NCBI GenBank assembly: GCA_030431515.1 | Contig: JAUIIX010000009.1 | Span: 27,047-91,046, forward strand | DNA: 64,000 bases | Direction: 5' to 3' | Source of the DNA: a bacterium | Lineage (GTDB): Bacteria > Bacteroidota > Ignavibacteria > Kapaibacteriales > UBA2268 | Made by a program: the position numbers and the translations under genes | Notes under the pieces: generated by a model | The model's database searches: none | Seen by the model: the letters and a program-made list of their open reading frames with translations, nothing else | Told to the model about the DNA's origin: nothing | Shown: piece after piece, positions 52,583 to 60,939 of the stretch | Layout: each line of letters starts with the position of its first letter | How positions within the stretch are numbered: the stretch's first letter is position 1

Positions 52583-53089
52583 TTAAATTTCTACTTCACT
52601 TTTTTTTTCTAATTTCAAATAATTCAATTCTAATTTCAAACTTTCTCTTGCTCTTTTCAATCTTGATTTTACACCAGATAGAGTTCCACCTTGAATTTCT
52701 TTAATTTCATCTAAACTAAAACCATTCACTTCAAATAATACAATCGCCTCAGCTTGTTTGGGAGGTAGTTTTTGCAACATTTTATATAAAATATTAACAT
52801 CTACACTTTCTTCTATAGATTGATAATGAGCATAATCATTATCCATAATTCTATCAAACTTATTCGCCTTATCTTTTTTCTTGAGGTTAACTCTCGATGC
52901 AATTGTAAATAAATAAGATAAAAATGCTTTCTTTTCTAAAACTTGACTAAAATTTTGATAAGCAATAAGAATTGTCTCAGACATTAAATCTTTAGCATCA
53001 TCATAAGAGTATGATACAGATCTGCAATATCTTGATAAGTTATCCTTAATTGGATTAAATAACTCTAAAAATTCTTGTTGTTTATTCAA
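52583..53089 (-). CDS. ECF-type RNA polymerase sigma factor
   Basis: This 168-residue protein has sigma-2 (about 10-75; core-binding CRSVSYSYDDAKDLMSETILIAYQNF, then a -10 recognition helix) and sigma-4 (about 110-160; LPPKQAEAIVLFEVNGFSLDEIKEIQGGTLSGVKSRLKRAR in parts), the two-domain ECF pattern. Its regulon is not evident. The anti-sigma-like gene follows 42 bases downstream, the usual arrangement. It likely has its own promoter at 53128-53135. ECF factors of Bacteroidota answer envelope or transport signals. Confidence 0.95.
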   Translation of the reverse strand: MNKQQEFLELFNPIKDNLSRYCRSVSYSYDDAKDLMSETILIAYQNFSQVLEKKAFLSYLFTIASRVNLKKKDKANKFDRIMDNDYAHYQSIEESVDVNILYKMLQKLPPKQAEAIVLFEVNGFSLDEIKEIQGGTLSGVKSRLKRARESLKLELNYLKLEKKSEVEI

Positions 53090-53127
53090 TTTGTATTTTT
53101 GTATTGTTTCTATAATGTATGTGCTTT

Positions 53128-53135
53128 CAAACTTA
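53128..53135 (-). promoter_or_regulatory. Candidate -7 box of the ECF sigma gene
   Basis: TAAGTTTG on the minus strand fits TAnnTTTG, 39 bases before the sigma start. Whether the ECF also regulates itself cannot be told. Confidence 0.4.
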
Positions 53136-53166
53136 AAAAAGTTTCATTGTATTGCGAAAATAACAA

Positions 53167-53198
53167 AAAAAAACTGATAGTTTCCTATCAGTTTTTTT
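53167..53198 (-). terminator. Terminator of the CHASE2-FecR unit
   Basis: AAAAAAACTGATAG and CTATCAGTTTTTTT form a 14-bp perfect stem around TTTC; on the minus strand a U-tract follows. It separates the FecR-like gene from the sigma unit. Confidence 0.85.
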
Positions 53199-53226
53199 CA
53201 AATTTTAACTATTTTTAATTAGTTTA

Positions 53227-54162
53227 TTATTTAACTACTGCCATTGCATCATCATTTAAGCCAATTGATAATAAATATTTAGCATACATTACTTTGTAAG
53301 CAGCAACTTCAGAATCTAATTCAATAGCTTTTTCAAAGTATTGCGTTGCTTCAGTTACTATTTTATTATCAGCAAAAAACTTAGCTAAAATCATATTGTC
53401 TAATGAATTTGTTAAATCTAATTCACCTTTTAAATTTTCTATTTCTGTTTTGATTTTTGAAGCTTGTTCTGCATTCATTCTAAAGATACAAAACTCTTCA
53501 GAACTCTTATCATCAGAACTAACCATCCAGTAGTAACATTCATCAAAAGGAACTTTAGCTTCATCTAAGTTTACACTTAACTCTGTGGCCGTAGTAACTT
53601 TAGAATATATAACTTCATCAATTCCATTTTTAATTTCAAAAGTATATGATTTAGCACCTTCTAATGGATTCCATGTAAAGTTAACTTTATTGTCAACAGA
53701 ATAAGAACTTCTTGGAAGACTTGCTAAGATTGAAGAACCAGAAAATTTATTATTGAATGCTCTTTCTACAGCACCTAAAGTAGCCATATTATCATTTACA
53801 TTTCCACTTGCTAATAAATCATCACTATCACTTAATTCATCTAATAAGGAACTTGCTAATTTTGATGATACATTAGTTTTATTAGTTTTAGCTTTTGCTG
53901 CTAATTTTGCAACAGAATAAAATCCTGATTTATCAACATTTATTGATTTTCCTGAACTATGGTCTAAAGAAACAGTAGAACCTTTAGCTAATTTAATTTG
54001 GTCAGAAATTGATAAAGAAGTACCCGAAGATAGTTTTTCCCACTTTCCGCTTTTTTTAATTTGAGCATCACCCTTTACATTCTTAACTTTAAATTCTGGA
54101 TTACCAGCAAATAACAATGCACTACTCAGTAGTACCACTGCAAATATTAATAATTTTCTCAT
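53227..54162 (-). CDS. Exported FecR-like protein with TPR-like C-terminus
   Basis: The 311-residue protein has a signal peptide ending in LLFAG. Residues about 20-85 resemble a FecR sugar/peptide-binding-like beta domain (VKNVKGDAQIKKSGKWEKLSSGTSLSISDQIKLAKGSTVSL in pieces). A fibronectin-like strand region follows (VNFTWNPLEGAKSYTFEIKNG), then helical TPR-like repeats (ATQYFEKAIELDSEVAAYKVMYAKYLLSIG in parts). FecR domains next to CHASE2 proteins occur in several phyla. It is the last gene of the CHASE2 unit and has no membrane anchor of its own. It is presumably periplasmic and may present a signal to the CHASE2 domains. Confidence 0.78.
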   Translation of the reverse strand: MRKLLIFAVVLLSSALLFAGNPEFKVKNVKGDAQIKKSGKWEKLSSGTSLSISDQIKLAKGSTVSLDHSSGKSINVDKSGFYSVAKLAAKAKTNKTNVSSKLASSLLDELSDSDDLLASGNVNDNMATLGAVERAFNNKFSGSSILASLPRSSYSVDNKVNFTWNPLEGAKSYTFEIKNGIDEVIYSKVTTATELSVNLDEAKVPFDECYYWMVSSDDKSSEEFCIFRMNAEQASKIKTEIENLKGELDLTNSLDNMILAKFFADNKIVTEATQYFEKAIELDSEVAAYKVMYAKYLLSIGLNDDAMAVVK

Positions 54163-54247
54163 AACTTTATTCCTTTTCTATTTAATGCACTTGCGAAATT
54201 AATTAATTTTTTTTAATAATCCAAATTATTTTTCAATAATTTTCATA

Positions 54248-55492
54248 TTAAGCAAATAATTCATTGTTGTCGTTTTTCCTAAACTTAGATATTAGCAGTT
54301 TAGTAAATGGCTTTACTGAATCTGTATATAACTCATAAACTACAATAGTTAATGCAGTTGCGATAATTACTAGAGTTAAATCAATCTCTATTTTATATGT
54401 ATAAAATAAATTTACAGTTAAAAAAGCAACTGAAAATGATTCTATCATAAATATAAGAACGGCTAATAATTCATAATACTTTTGAGCTTTATATCCAATA
54501 TATCCAAATATAACCATATTGATATAGCATATTAAAAATGCAATAGCTAAAACTATTATCGAACTTATTTCAGTAAAGTAATCATCTGTAATAATCATAG
54601 AGACGATATTTGCTAAAATTATTGTTTCATACATATCGGGGAAAGTTCTACCAGAAGTAGTTTCATTTAGTGGTGTATAATACAATCTACTAAAATCATC
54701 AGACGTTCCAGAAGTATCAATCACACCTGTAATCACAATTTTATTATCAAAATATCCTTCTTCATAATCACCATTAAGTACTTGTTTAATATCTATTATA
54801 TTAAATTTATCCCAATTACCACGATAATTTATCCTAACTAAGTCTTTGTCTAATTCAAATAATCTATCGACAGCATCCGGGTTATATTCTTTTGCAAGTT
54901 TTATGCCAAAGTGATAAAAAGTATCTAACTCGCTATATAATAGTGGTTTGAAATTCCTAACAGTATTAGTCTCTTGTCTATTATTATCCAGAATATTTTT
55001 AAAGCCCCAATTATAACCAAATTCTACATCATCTTCTTTTTTTGGCTTATACTTAGCTATATTAATATTGTCGGCTAAAACTAAATTAACTGTAGATAAA
55101 TATGTTTTTGTTGCCTCGAATAACTTACTTCCTTCCTCAGCTTTAAAGTCATAATCAACTCCGACTACACTGGCTCCTGTATTACTAAGAGCATTTATTA
55201 ATTTCAAATATGCTACATCAGAAACTTCTTGAATACCATCTAAAGTTTTAATTCCAGTATTAACAATTACTATATCTGTTTCTTTTTCAATATCTAATTC
55301 AGGTAAAATTGATGAAAAATAAACATCTGTAATCTGAAAGTCAGCCAAGGCATTTTTGAATGGTTTAAAAAAATCAAAAGAAAAGAATAAAGGAATGATA
55401 AATAAAATAACAAATACTAAAATAGTACTCAATAAAACATCTAAACTAAATAGCTTAAAACTATAACTTTTGTAATATTCATTATTTGGCAT
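54248..55492 (-). CDS. CHASE2-domain membrane protein without output domain (1)
   Basis: This 414-residue protein has an N-terminal membrane helix (about 16-36), an extracytoplasmic CHASE2 domain (about 40-300; phrases VVGVDYDFKAEEG, GYFDNKIVITGVIDTS and DMYETIILANIVSMI), three C-terminal membrane helices, and a 20-residue cytoplasmic tail. No kinase, cyclase, diguanylate or phosphodiesterase domain follows, unlike most CHASE2 proteins. Its first codons overlap the end of its paralogue by 11 bases, so they are translated together. Ligand unknown. Confidence 0.82.
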   Translation of the reverse strand: MPNNEYYKSYSFKLFSLDVLLSTILVFVILFIIPLFFSFDFFKPFKNALADFQITDVYFSSILPELDIEKETDIVIVNTGIKTLDGIQEVSDVAYLKLINALSNTGASVVGVDYDFKAEEGSKLFEATKTYLSTVNLVLADNINIAKYKPKKEDDVEFGYNWGFKNILDNNRQETNTVRNFKPLLYSELDTFYHFGIKLAKEYNPDAVDRLFELDKDLVRINYRGNWDKFNIIDIKQVLNGDYEEGYFDNKIVITGVIDTSGTSDDFSRLYYTPLNETTSGRTFPDMYETIILANIVSMIITDDYFTEISSIIVLAIAFLICYINMVIFGYIGYKAQKYYELLAVLIFMIESFSVAFLTVNLFYTYKIEIDLTLVIIATALTIVVYELYTDSVKPFTKLLISKFRKNDNNELFA

Positions 55493-56954
55493 CTTTGTCC
55501 TCTAATTCATCTTCATCATTATCACTTTTCTTATCAGTCTCATCTTTAGTATCTTCATCTGTTTCATTCTCAATTTCTTCAATGTTCTCATCTTCTAAAG
55601 ATTCATTCTCAATTTTATCAACTTTCTCAATATTTTCTAACTCAATTTCTTCAATTTTATCTTCAGTCGTATTCTTTCTTTCATTCTCTAAATTCATAAA
55701 TAATTCATCATTACTTATTCTTTCTTCTCCATTATTCTCTTTAATATTATTTTTTCTTTCCTTATTAAACTGGTATCTTTTCACATATCCCATAACTAAT
55801 GGTTTTAATGAGTCAGTAAATAATTCATAAGAAAGTACAGTAACTGTAATAGCAAAAAATGAAGCAGCAAACCTAAGTTCTATCTTAAACCAATGCATCA
55901 GTAAAACCATAAGAAAAGAAAAACCAATCAACTCTCCTAATATCAATAAAATAGTATAAGGTTGATACCAAATTAATAACTCTTCATTTCTTCGCCAATA
56001 ATTGAATAAAATCATATTAATATAAACAACTAATATCATCAGTACAAATGCTAAAGCATCAGAAGTTCTATAAATATAATCTTCTTCAAGGATCATTGAA
56101 ATTACATTAGCATGAATTACAACTCCATACATATCAGGATTAGTCTTCCCAGAATAATTTTTATTCATAGGAGTATAAAAAATATCCTCTGTAGAAATTT
56201 TACCAAGTTCAGGACCCAAATAACCAATTAAAACAATCTTCCCTTTAAAATGCTCGTAATCAATTTCTTCATTTAATATTTCACTATAATTATAAGTTAA
56301 ATATTTATCAATATTACGTTTATAATTAATGACTTCTAACTCGTTATTTCTATTTTTATATCTTTCAAATTTATCTTTATCATATATTTCAACAACTTTA
56401 GAAGAAATACTTGGAATTATTTTATCATTTACTTTCGTAAAAGGTTTGATTTGTCTAACTGTCTTAAAATCTCCATCTGCTATATAAACGTTTGCATATC
56501 CATTCATAGCATATTGATTAAACATTGGATTACTTGTTTTCAAAGAATCAAATTCACTATCATCATTTGTGTCAGTTAACTCATTTACTAATATTAAATT
56601 ATCAACTTCAGAAAAAGCATCTTTGAGTGGTTCATCTTGTTCGGGTCCTTTTTCTGCTCTAAAAAAAGCATCTAATGCAATTAATTTCGGCTCTTTTTCG
56701 TTAATTTTATAAATTAATTCAGCAATATTCATTCTATCAAGATGACCATTATTAATAATCACAATATTAGAATCAATCCCAACATCAGAATAATCTTTGA
56801 CTTGTGAAAACACCAAATCAGTGATTTGCATATCCTCAAAAGTATTCTGTATAGGGTCAAACATATCAATATTGAAAAATACTGGAAAGAATTTTAATAT
56901 AACAATTACCAAAATTGTTGCAAAGACATTGTCAATATTAAAGATATGTTTCAT
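55482..56954 (-). CDS. CHASE2-domain membrane protein without output domain (2), acidic tail
   Basis: I start at ATG 56954; a GTG at 56966 overlapping the xth stop is the alternative. The protein, about 490 residues, parallels its neighbour: N-terminal helix, CHASE2 domain with IALDAFFRAEKG, FKGKIVLIGYLGPE and DMYGVVIHANVISMI, and three C-terminal helices ending in ELFTDSLKPLV (ELYTDSVKPFT in the paralogue). It then carries a roughly 100-residue charged, acidic cytoplasmic tail (Glu/Asp/Asn/Lys) with no catalytic domain. The pair looks like a duplication. It is the first gene of the CHASE2-CHASE2-FecR unit, following xth. Confidence 0.82.
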   Translation of the reverse strand: MKHIFNIDNVFATILVIVILKFFPVFFNIDMFDPIQNTFEDMQITDLVFSQVKDYSDVGIDSNIVIINNGHLDRMNIAELIYKINEKEPKLIALDAFFRAEKGPEQDEPLKDAFSEVDNLILVNELTDTNDDSEFDSLKTSNPMFNQYAMNGYANVYIADGDFKTVRQIKPFTKVNDKIIPSISSKVVEIYDKDKFERYKNRNNELEVINYKRNIDKYLTYNYSEILNEEIDYEHFKGKIVLIGYLGPELGKISTEDIFYTPMNKNYSGKTNPDMYGVVIHANVISMILEEDYIYRTSDALAFVLMILVVYINMILFNYWRRNEELLIWYQPYTILLILGELIGFSFLMVLLMHWFKIELRFAASFFAITVTVLSYELFTDSLKPLVMGYVKRYQFNKERKNNIKENNGEERISNDELFMNLENERKNTTEDKIEEIELENIEKVDKIENESLEDENIEEIENETDEDTKDETDKKSDNDEDELEDKDAK

Positions 56955-56965
56955 TTTTAACTGCA

Positions 56966-57778
56966 CTATATATCCAATTCAATTATAATAGGGCAGTGGT
57001 CGCTACCTTCTTGCTCTGGTTGGTGATAAGAATTAACAACTTTATCTTCTAAGTTATCAGATACCAAATGGTAGTCGATTCTCCAGCCAACATTATTCTC
57101 TCTTGCTCTACCACGCTGACTCCACCAAGTATAATTATCACCTTCTTTGTTAAACATTCTAAAAGTATCCACAAATCCCATTTCAAACATTTCGTCCAAT
57201 TTTGCTCTTTCTTCAGGCAAAAATCCAGATGTACCGACATTTTCTTTTGGTCTGGCAAGGTCAATCTCTTTATGTGCTGTATTATAATCTCCACAAACTA
57301 AAATCTTTCTATTTTCCTTTTGTAAAACTTCTAAATACTTAAACAAAGCAGAATAAAAATTTAATTTATAATCAACTCTATTATCTCCCGAAGTTCCATT
57401 AGGAAAATATATATTTAAAATAGTAAAATCACCATAATCAGTTCTAATCAATCTACCTTCATTATCAAACTGCTCTTCACTAAAATTTTGTTCTGAATTG
57501 TCAGCTATTTTTTTTGAAAAAGTAACTACACCAGAGTAACCTTTTTTTCTTCTACAAGAATGGTAGTAGTGATGATAACCCGGTGGTGCTAATAACTCTT
57601 CTTTTATCTGATCTACATCCGATTTAGTTTCCTGTAAACAAATCATATCAGGATTTTCTTTTTCAACATACTCAAACAATTTATTTTCATAAGTTTTCTT
57701 ACCAAACTTAGTAGTTGGATTTTGACCTGAAATAGATCTATAACCATTTATATTCCAAGAAATAATTTTCATATTCAA
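56966..57778 (-). CDS. xth: Exodeoxyribonuclease III
   Basis: The enzyme is the AP endonuclease/3'-5' exonuclease of base-excision repair. The 270-residue length fits. Visible catalytic pieces: SWNINGYRS at the start, CLQETKSD (metal-binding Glu), the GDYNTAHKEIDLARP segment with Asp/Asn, the RIDYHLVSDNLED strand, and the final SDHCPIIIEL with the catalytic His. The stop at 56966 overlaps the possible GTG of the CHASE2 gene, which suggests read-through transcription into that unit. Confidence 0.96.
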   Translation of the reverse strand: MNMKIISWNINGYRSISGQNPTTKFGKKTYENKLFEYVEKENPDMICLQETKSDVDQIKEELLAPPGYHHYYHSCRRKKGYSGVVTFSKKIADNSEQNFSEEQFDNEGRLIRTDYGDFTILNIYFPNGTSGDNRVDYKLNFYSALFKYLEVLQKENRKILVCGDYNTAHKEIDLARPKENVGTSGFLPEERAKLDEMFEMGFVDTFRMFNKEGDNYTWWSQRGRARENNVGWRIDYHLVSDNLEDKVVNSYHQPEQEGSDHCPIIIELDI

Positions 57779-57902
57779 ATACTTTTTTAAAATAAATAAT
57801 TTTAACTTTTCAACTTATTGAATATATTTTAATTTTCAAAATACAACTAATAATATTTATCAACTTAGATGATAATAAATTTAACAACACATCTATACAT
57901 AA

Positions 57903-57953
57903 ATCCGATTAATTTTGTCTTATTAAAATATCCGATTAATTTTGTCCTATTAA
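57903..57953 (+). promoter_or_regulatory. Tandem 27-base direct repeat with duplicated -7-like boxes
   Basis: ATCCGATTAATTTTGTC occurs twice, 27 bases apart (57903 and 57930), each followed by TTATTAA or CTATTAA. Each copy contains TAATTTTG, the Bacteroidota -7 consensus. It lies upstream of the DUF4856 gene and may be a doubled promoter or a regulator site. Confidence 0.5.
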
Positions 57954-57979
57954 TTATCACAAAACAAAAAAGGTTTTCT

Positions 57980-59077
57980 ATGAATTTATTCAAAATATTA
58001 CTTGTACTTTCTATCTCATCATTTTTATTTACATCATGTGCAGAAGATGAAGATAAAGACCCAGTTGATACAATTCCAACATCATACAATTTCATTAATG
58101 CAGATTTTTCTGGTCAAACAGAAAGACTAAATCAACTTGATGAAATGATTTCTTATATTAAAACTGCAAATACAGGAGCAAAAGTAGAAACACAAGTTCT
58201 TTTAGATATGTATTCTAATAAAGATGACAATGGTGGTGGAAACTTTTCATTTTCATCAACTAAGCAATTAAACAACAAAACAGCAGAAGATGCTAAAATT
58301 GATATTATATCTTACTTTAGCACTCTATCTGAGATTTCAGGAACAAACGAAGATGCTTCAAATGGAAAAGCTGGTTTATTAAAATCAGGAACAAAACAAT
58401 ATTTAGTCGCTGCAAATGGCTTTGAATATAAAGAAATGATTGAAAAAGGACTAATGGGTGCTTGTTTATTAGACCAAATCACAAATGGATATTTATCATT
58501 TGATAAAATGAATGTTGATAATACAAATTTAGTAGAAGGTAAAAACTATACTACTATGCAACACCATTGGGATGAAGCATTTGGATATGTAGGTGCAAAT
58601 ATTGATTGGAATACTAATAAAGAAGATGTTAGATATTGGGCAAAATATTCAAATAAATCAAACTCAGAAATTACTAACTGGTTAATGGATTCACCTACTT
58701 TATTGATGAATGCCTTTATTAAAGGTAGATATGCAATTGACAATAAAAATTACACAGAAAGAGATAAACAAATCGCAATTATTATAAAGCAACTTGAAAT
58801 AGTATCAGCAACTACTGCTATCAGTTACTTAAATGGATCAATGAAAAGCTTTTCTGATGATGCAATTAGATGCCACCAATTATCTGAAGCTTATGGATGT
58901 ATAAAAAGTTTAAACTATATAAATTCACAATATAGAGTAATTTCTAAAAGTCAAATTGATGCTTTGATTAGTGACTTAGGAGATAATTTCTATGATGTTA
59001 CAAACGAACAACTAACAAAACTAAGAGATGAAATAGCAATAATTTATAACTTGGAAAGTGTTAAAGCAAATTTCTGA
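57980..59077 (+). CDS. DUF4856-like lipoprotein
   Basis: I start at ATG 57980 (AAAGG upstream); the in-frame sequence before it covers the promoter repeats. The 365-residue protein has a lipoprotein signal ending in FLFTSC (Cys20), and a mostly helical body with YMSN-like phrases HHWDEAFGYVGANIDW and ITNGYLSFDKMN. These fit DUF4856, a Bacteroidota family that sits near iron/haem uptake genes and may be related to imelysin-like folds. I rely on recall of the family, not on a search. It is on its own on the plus strand with a bidirectional terminator. Confidence 0.7.
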   Translation: MNLFKILLVLSISSFLFTSCAEDEDKDPVDTIPTSYNFINADFSGQTERLNQLDEMISYIKTANTGAKVETQVLLDMYSNKDDNGGGNFSFSSTKQLNNKTAEDAKIDIISYFSTLSEISGTNEDASNGKAGLLKSGTKQYLVAANGFEYKEMIEKGLMGACLLDQITNGYLSFDKMNVDNTNLVEGKNYTTMQHHWDEAFGYVGANIDWNTNKEDVRYWAKYSNKSNSEITNWLMDSPTLLMNAFIKGRYAIDNKNYTERDKQIAIIIKQLEIVSATTAISYLNGSMKSFSDDAIRCHQLSEAYGCIKSLNYINSQYRVISKSQIDALISDLGDNFYDVTNEQLTKLRDEIAIIYNLESVKANF

Positions 59078-59097
59078 TTTTTCATATATACCCAAAA

Positions 59098-59137
59098 AAA
59101 AGCTGCTCTTTTTAATTTATATTAGAAGAGCAGTTTT
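59098..59137. terminator. Bidirectional terminator between DUF4856 and cobalamin adenosyltransferase genes
   Basis: CTGCTCTT and AAGAGCAG form an 8-bp stem with a 15-base loop, extended by A/T tracts on both sides. Convergent genes share it. Confidence 0.65.
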
Positions 59138-59682
59138 TATTTTTCCCAAGTCACATCTTCTACATTCTCTAAATGATTAGCATATCTTGAAGCTGCAAAT
59201 AAATAATCTGACAGTCTATTAATAAACTTAATTGCAAACTCACCAAGATTCTCATTATCCATAATCTCAACGGCCAATCTTTCAGCCCTTCTGCAAACTG
59301 TCCTTGCTTGGTGCAAAAAAGCAGATCTCTTGCTACCACCAGGTAAAATAAATTTCTTCAATGGCTTTAATTCCAAATCATACTTGTCAATCTTTTTTTC
59401 CAAATCAACAATATCATCTTCATTAATTCTTTCAATCTTTCTTTTAAGAGTAGGGGAGTCAGGTGTAGCTAAATCAGAACCAAACTTAAAAAGTAAATTA
59501 TTCAGATACTTTAAATCATTATCTAAAATATCATTACCTGAAAATGCTCTTGCAAGTCCAATTATTGAATTTAACTCATCAATAGTGCCATATAGGGAAA
59601 CTCTATTATTAGACTTTTTAACTCTTTCACCCGTGAATAAGGAAGTTTCGCCTACATCACCTGTTTTAGTATAGATTTTCAT
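59137..59682 (-). CDS. ATP:cob(I)alamin adenosyltransferase, PduO type
   Basis: The 181-residue length and the N-terminal KIYTKTGDVGETSLFTGERVKKS motif (ATP-binding loop) define the PduO/MMAB type. The RRAERLAVEI helix and FINRLSDYLFAASRYAN helix complete the active-site region. The enzyme makes adenosylcobalamin for enzymes such as methylmalonyl-CoA mutase. No other cobalamin gene is in the window. It lies 14 bases after gatC on the same strand. Confidence 0.93.
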   Translation of the reverse strand: MKIYTKTGDVGETSLFTGERVKKSNNRVSLYGTIDELNSIIGLARAFSGNDILDNDLKYLNNLLFKFGSDLATPDSPTLKRKIERINEDDIVDLEKKIDKYDLELKPLKKFILPGGSKRSAFLHQARTVCRRAERLAVEIMDNENLGEFAIKFINRLSDYLFAASRYANHLENVEDVTWEK

Positions 59683-59696
59683 AATTCTACTTTTAT

Positions 59697-59975
59697 TTAT
59701 TCTAATACTTTAGGCACTTTGAAAAATTGCTCATTATGCTTTGGAGCATTTTTTAAAGTTTCTTCTAAAGAAAAAGATTCTTTAGTTTCATCTTCACGCC
59801 AAATATTATAATCTTCATTAACATGAGTCATTGGCTCTACATCATCTAAGTCTAATTCTTCAATAATAGATACATATTTCAAAACTTGATTAAACTTTTG
59901 TTCAATGCCTTCCATTTCAGCATCTTCAATTTTAATATAAGCCAAATTCGCTATTTTTTTAATATCTTCTTTCAT
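59697..59975 (-). CDS. gatC: Asp-tRNA(Asn)/Glu-tRNA(Gln) amidotransferase subunit C
   Basis: This 92-residue protein matches GatC throughout: IKKIANLAYIKIEDAEMEGIEQKFNQVLKYVSIIEEL in pieces, then the DVEPMTHV loop and the closing NEQFFKVPKVLE. GatC stabilises GatA/B in transamidation of Glu-tRNA(Gln) and Asp-tRNA(Asn). A TAGTTTTG box on the minus strand at 59995-60002 may be its promoter. The GatA and GatB genes are not here. Confidence 0.95.
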   Translation of the reverse strand: MKEDIKKIANLAYIKIEDAEMEGIEQKFNQVLKYVSIIEELDLDDVEPMTHVNEDYNIWREDETKESFSLEETLKNAPKHNEQFFKVPKVLE

Positions 59976-60009
59976 TTTATCCTAATATTTTTTACAAAAC
60001 TACAAATAA

Positions 60010-60921
60010 TTAAAAAGGTGTAAAAACAAAATTTACAAATGGTGCTGCAAAAGGTGCTGTGAAAAATGCTAATCCAAAATCCGTTGAAAATTTTGAATTA
60101 AACAATCTAAATCCTAATAACACTCCTGTATTAGTTGGCTTAGAAAAATCTGCATTCCACAATTCCATTAAAATATTAACACCTCGCCAATTCCATAATT
60201 GGTCTTCCAAACCTAATCCAATTCCAATTTTCCCATCAGCATAAGTCAAACCAGTGCTTCCAATCTCTCCAAAATTTAAAGTATATAAATCTTCTCCAGA
60301 GTTTTTATAAAATAAATTTGCAGTTAATTTTGATGTTTTCCCTTTAAAAGTTGCAACAGCATAATAATGTCTAAATTGATTAGCATCATTCACCCATGCA
60401 AAGTTCGCACCACCACCTAATACAATCGCACCTGTTACTTGACCTTCCTCATTTTTAGATTCTTTATTCCAAAAAGTAGCTTTCAAATTAACCAAACTAA
60501 TTTGATTTTGACTTCCAATAAATGGTAGTAAAGACCTACCGGCTGTTATTGAAAAATAATCACTTATTCCTGCCCCAGCATATATAAAGCCTAATTCCCA
60601 AACACCAATGAAGTAATTATCTCCTATACCTTCGGCAGTTGGTAATATAAAATGTCTATGATTATGTCTATTATACTTTTCAGATTTAGTAATTTCATCT
60701 ATTTCAAAAAGATATATAGGAGCAATACCTAATGAAGTTTGAAATTTTATACCTTTTCCATTTTCTTCATCATCAACTTCTTGTAAAATATACCCTTTTA
60801 AAACATCACCCGTATTTAATCGAATAATATATTCTTGATTACTAAACTTCAAATCCTTAGGTAATTCTTCCAAAGAAAAAAGAGTTGATTGAATAAATAA
60901 AAAAATATAAATTAAAAACAT
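60010..60921 (-). CDS. Outer-membrane beta-barrel-like protein, unknown
   Basis: No named family recognised. The 303-residue protein has a signal peptide (about 1-15), a short N-terminal beta region with IIRLNTGDVLKGYILQE like a membrane-adjacent domain, and then alternating strands (GVWELGFIYAGAGISDYFSITAG, TGVLLGFRLFNSKFSTDFGLAFF). The C-terminus ends in VNFVFTPF with a terminal Phe. I infer an outer-membrane barrel. It lies 18 bases after rlmN and before gatC, likely cotranscribed. Confidence 0.6.
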   Translation of the reverse strand: MFLIYIFLFIQSTLFSLEELPKDLKFSNQEYIIRLNTGDVLKGYILQEVDDEENGKGIKFQTSLGIAPIYLFEIDEITKSEKYNRHNHRHFILPTAEGIGDNYFIGVWELGFIYAGAGISDYFSITAGRSLLPFIGSQNQISLVNLKATFWNKESKNEEGQVTGAIVLGGGANFAWVNDANQFRHYYAVATFKGKTSKLTANLFYKNSGEDLYTLNFGEIGSTGLTYADGKIGIGLGLEDQLWNWRGVNILMELWNADFSKPTNTGVLLGFRLFNSKFSTDFGLAFFTAPFAAPFVNFVFTPF

Positions 60922-60939
60922 ATTTCTACACCATTATTA

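Noticed and set aside
57903..57953. CRISPR-like direct repeat
   Set aside because: Only two units with a short AT spacer, and each contains a promoter-like box; no cas gene.
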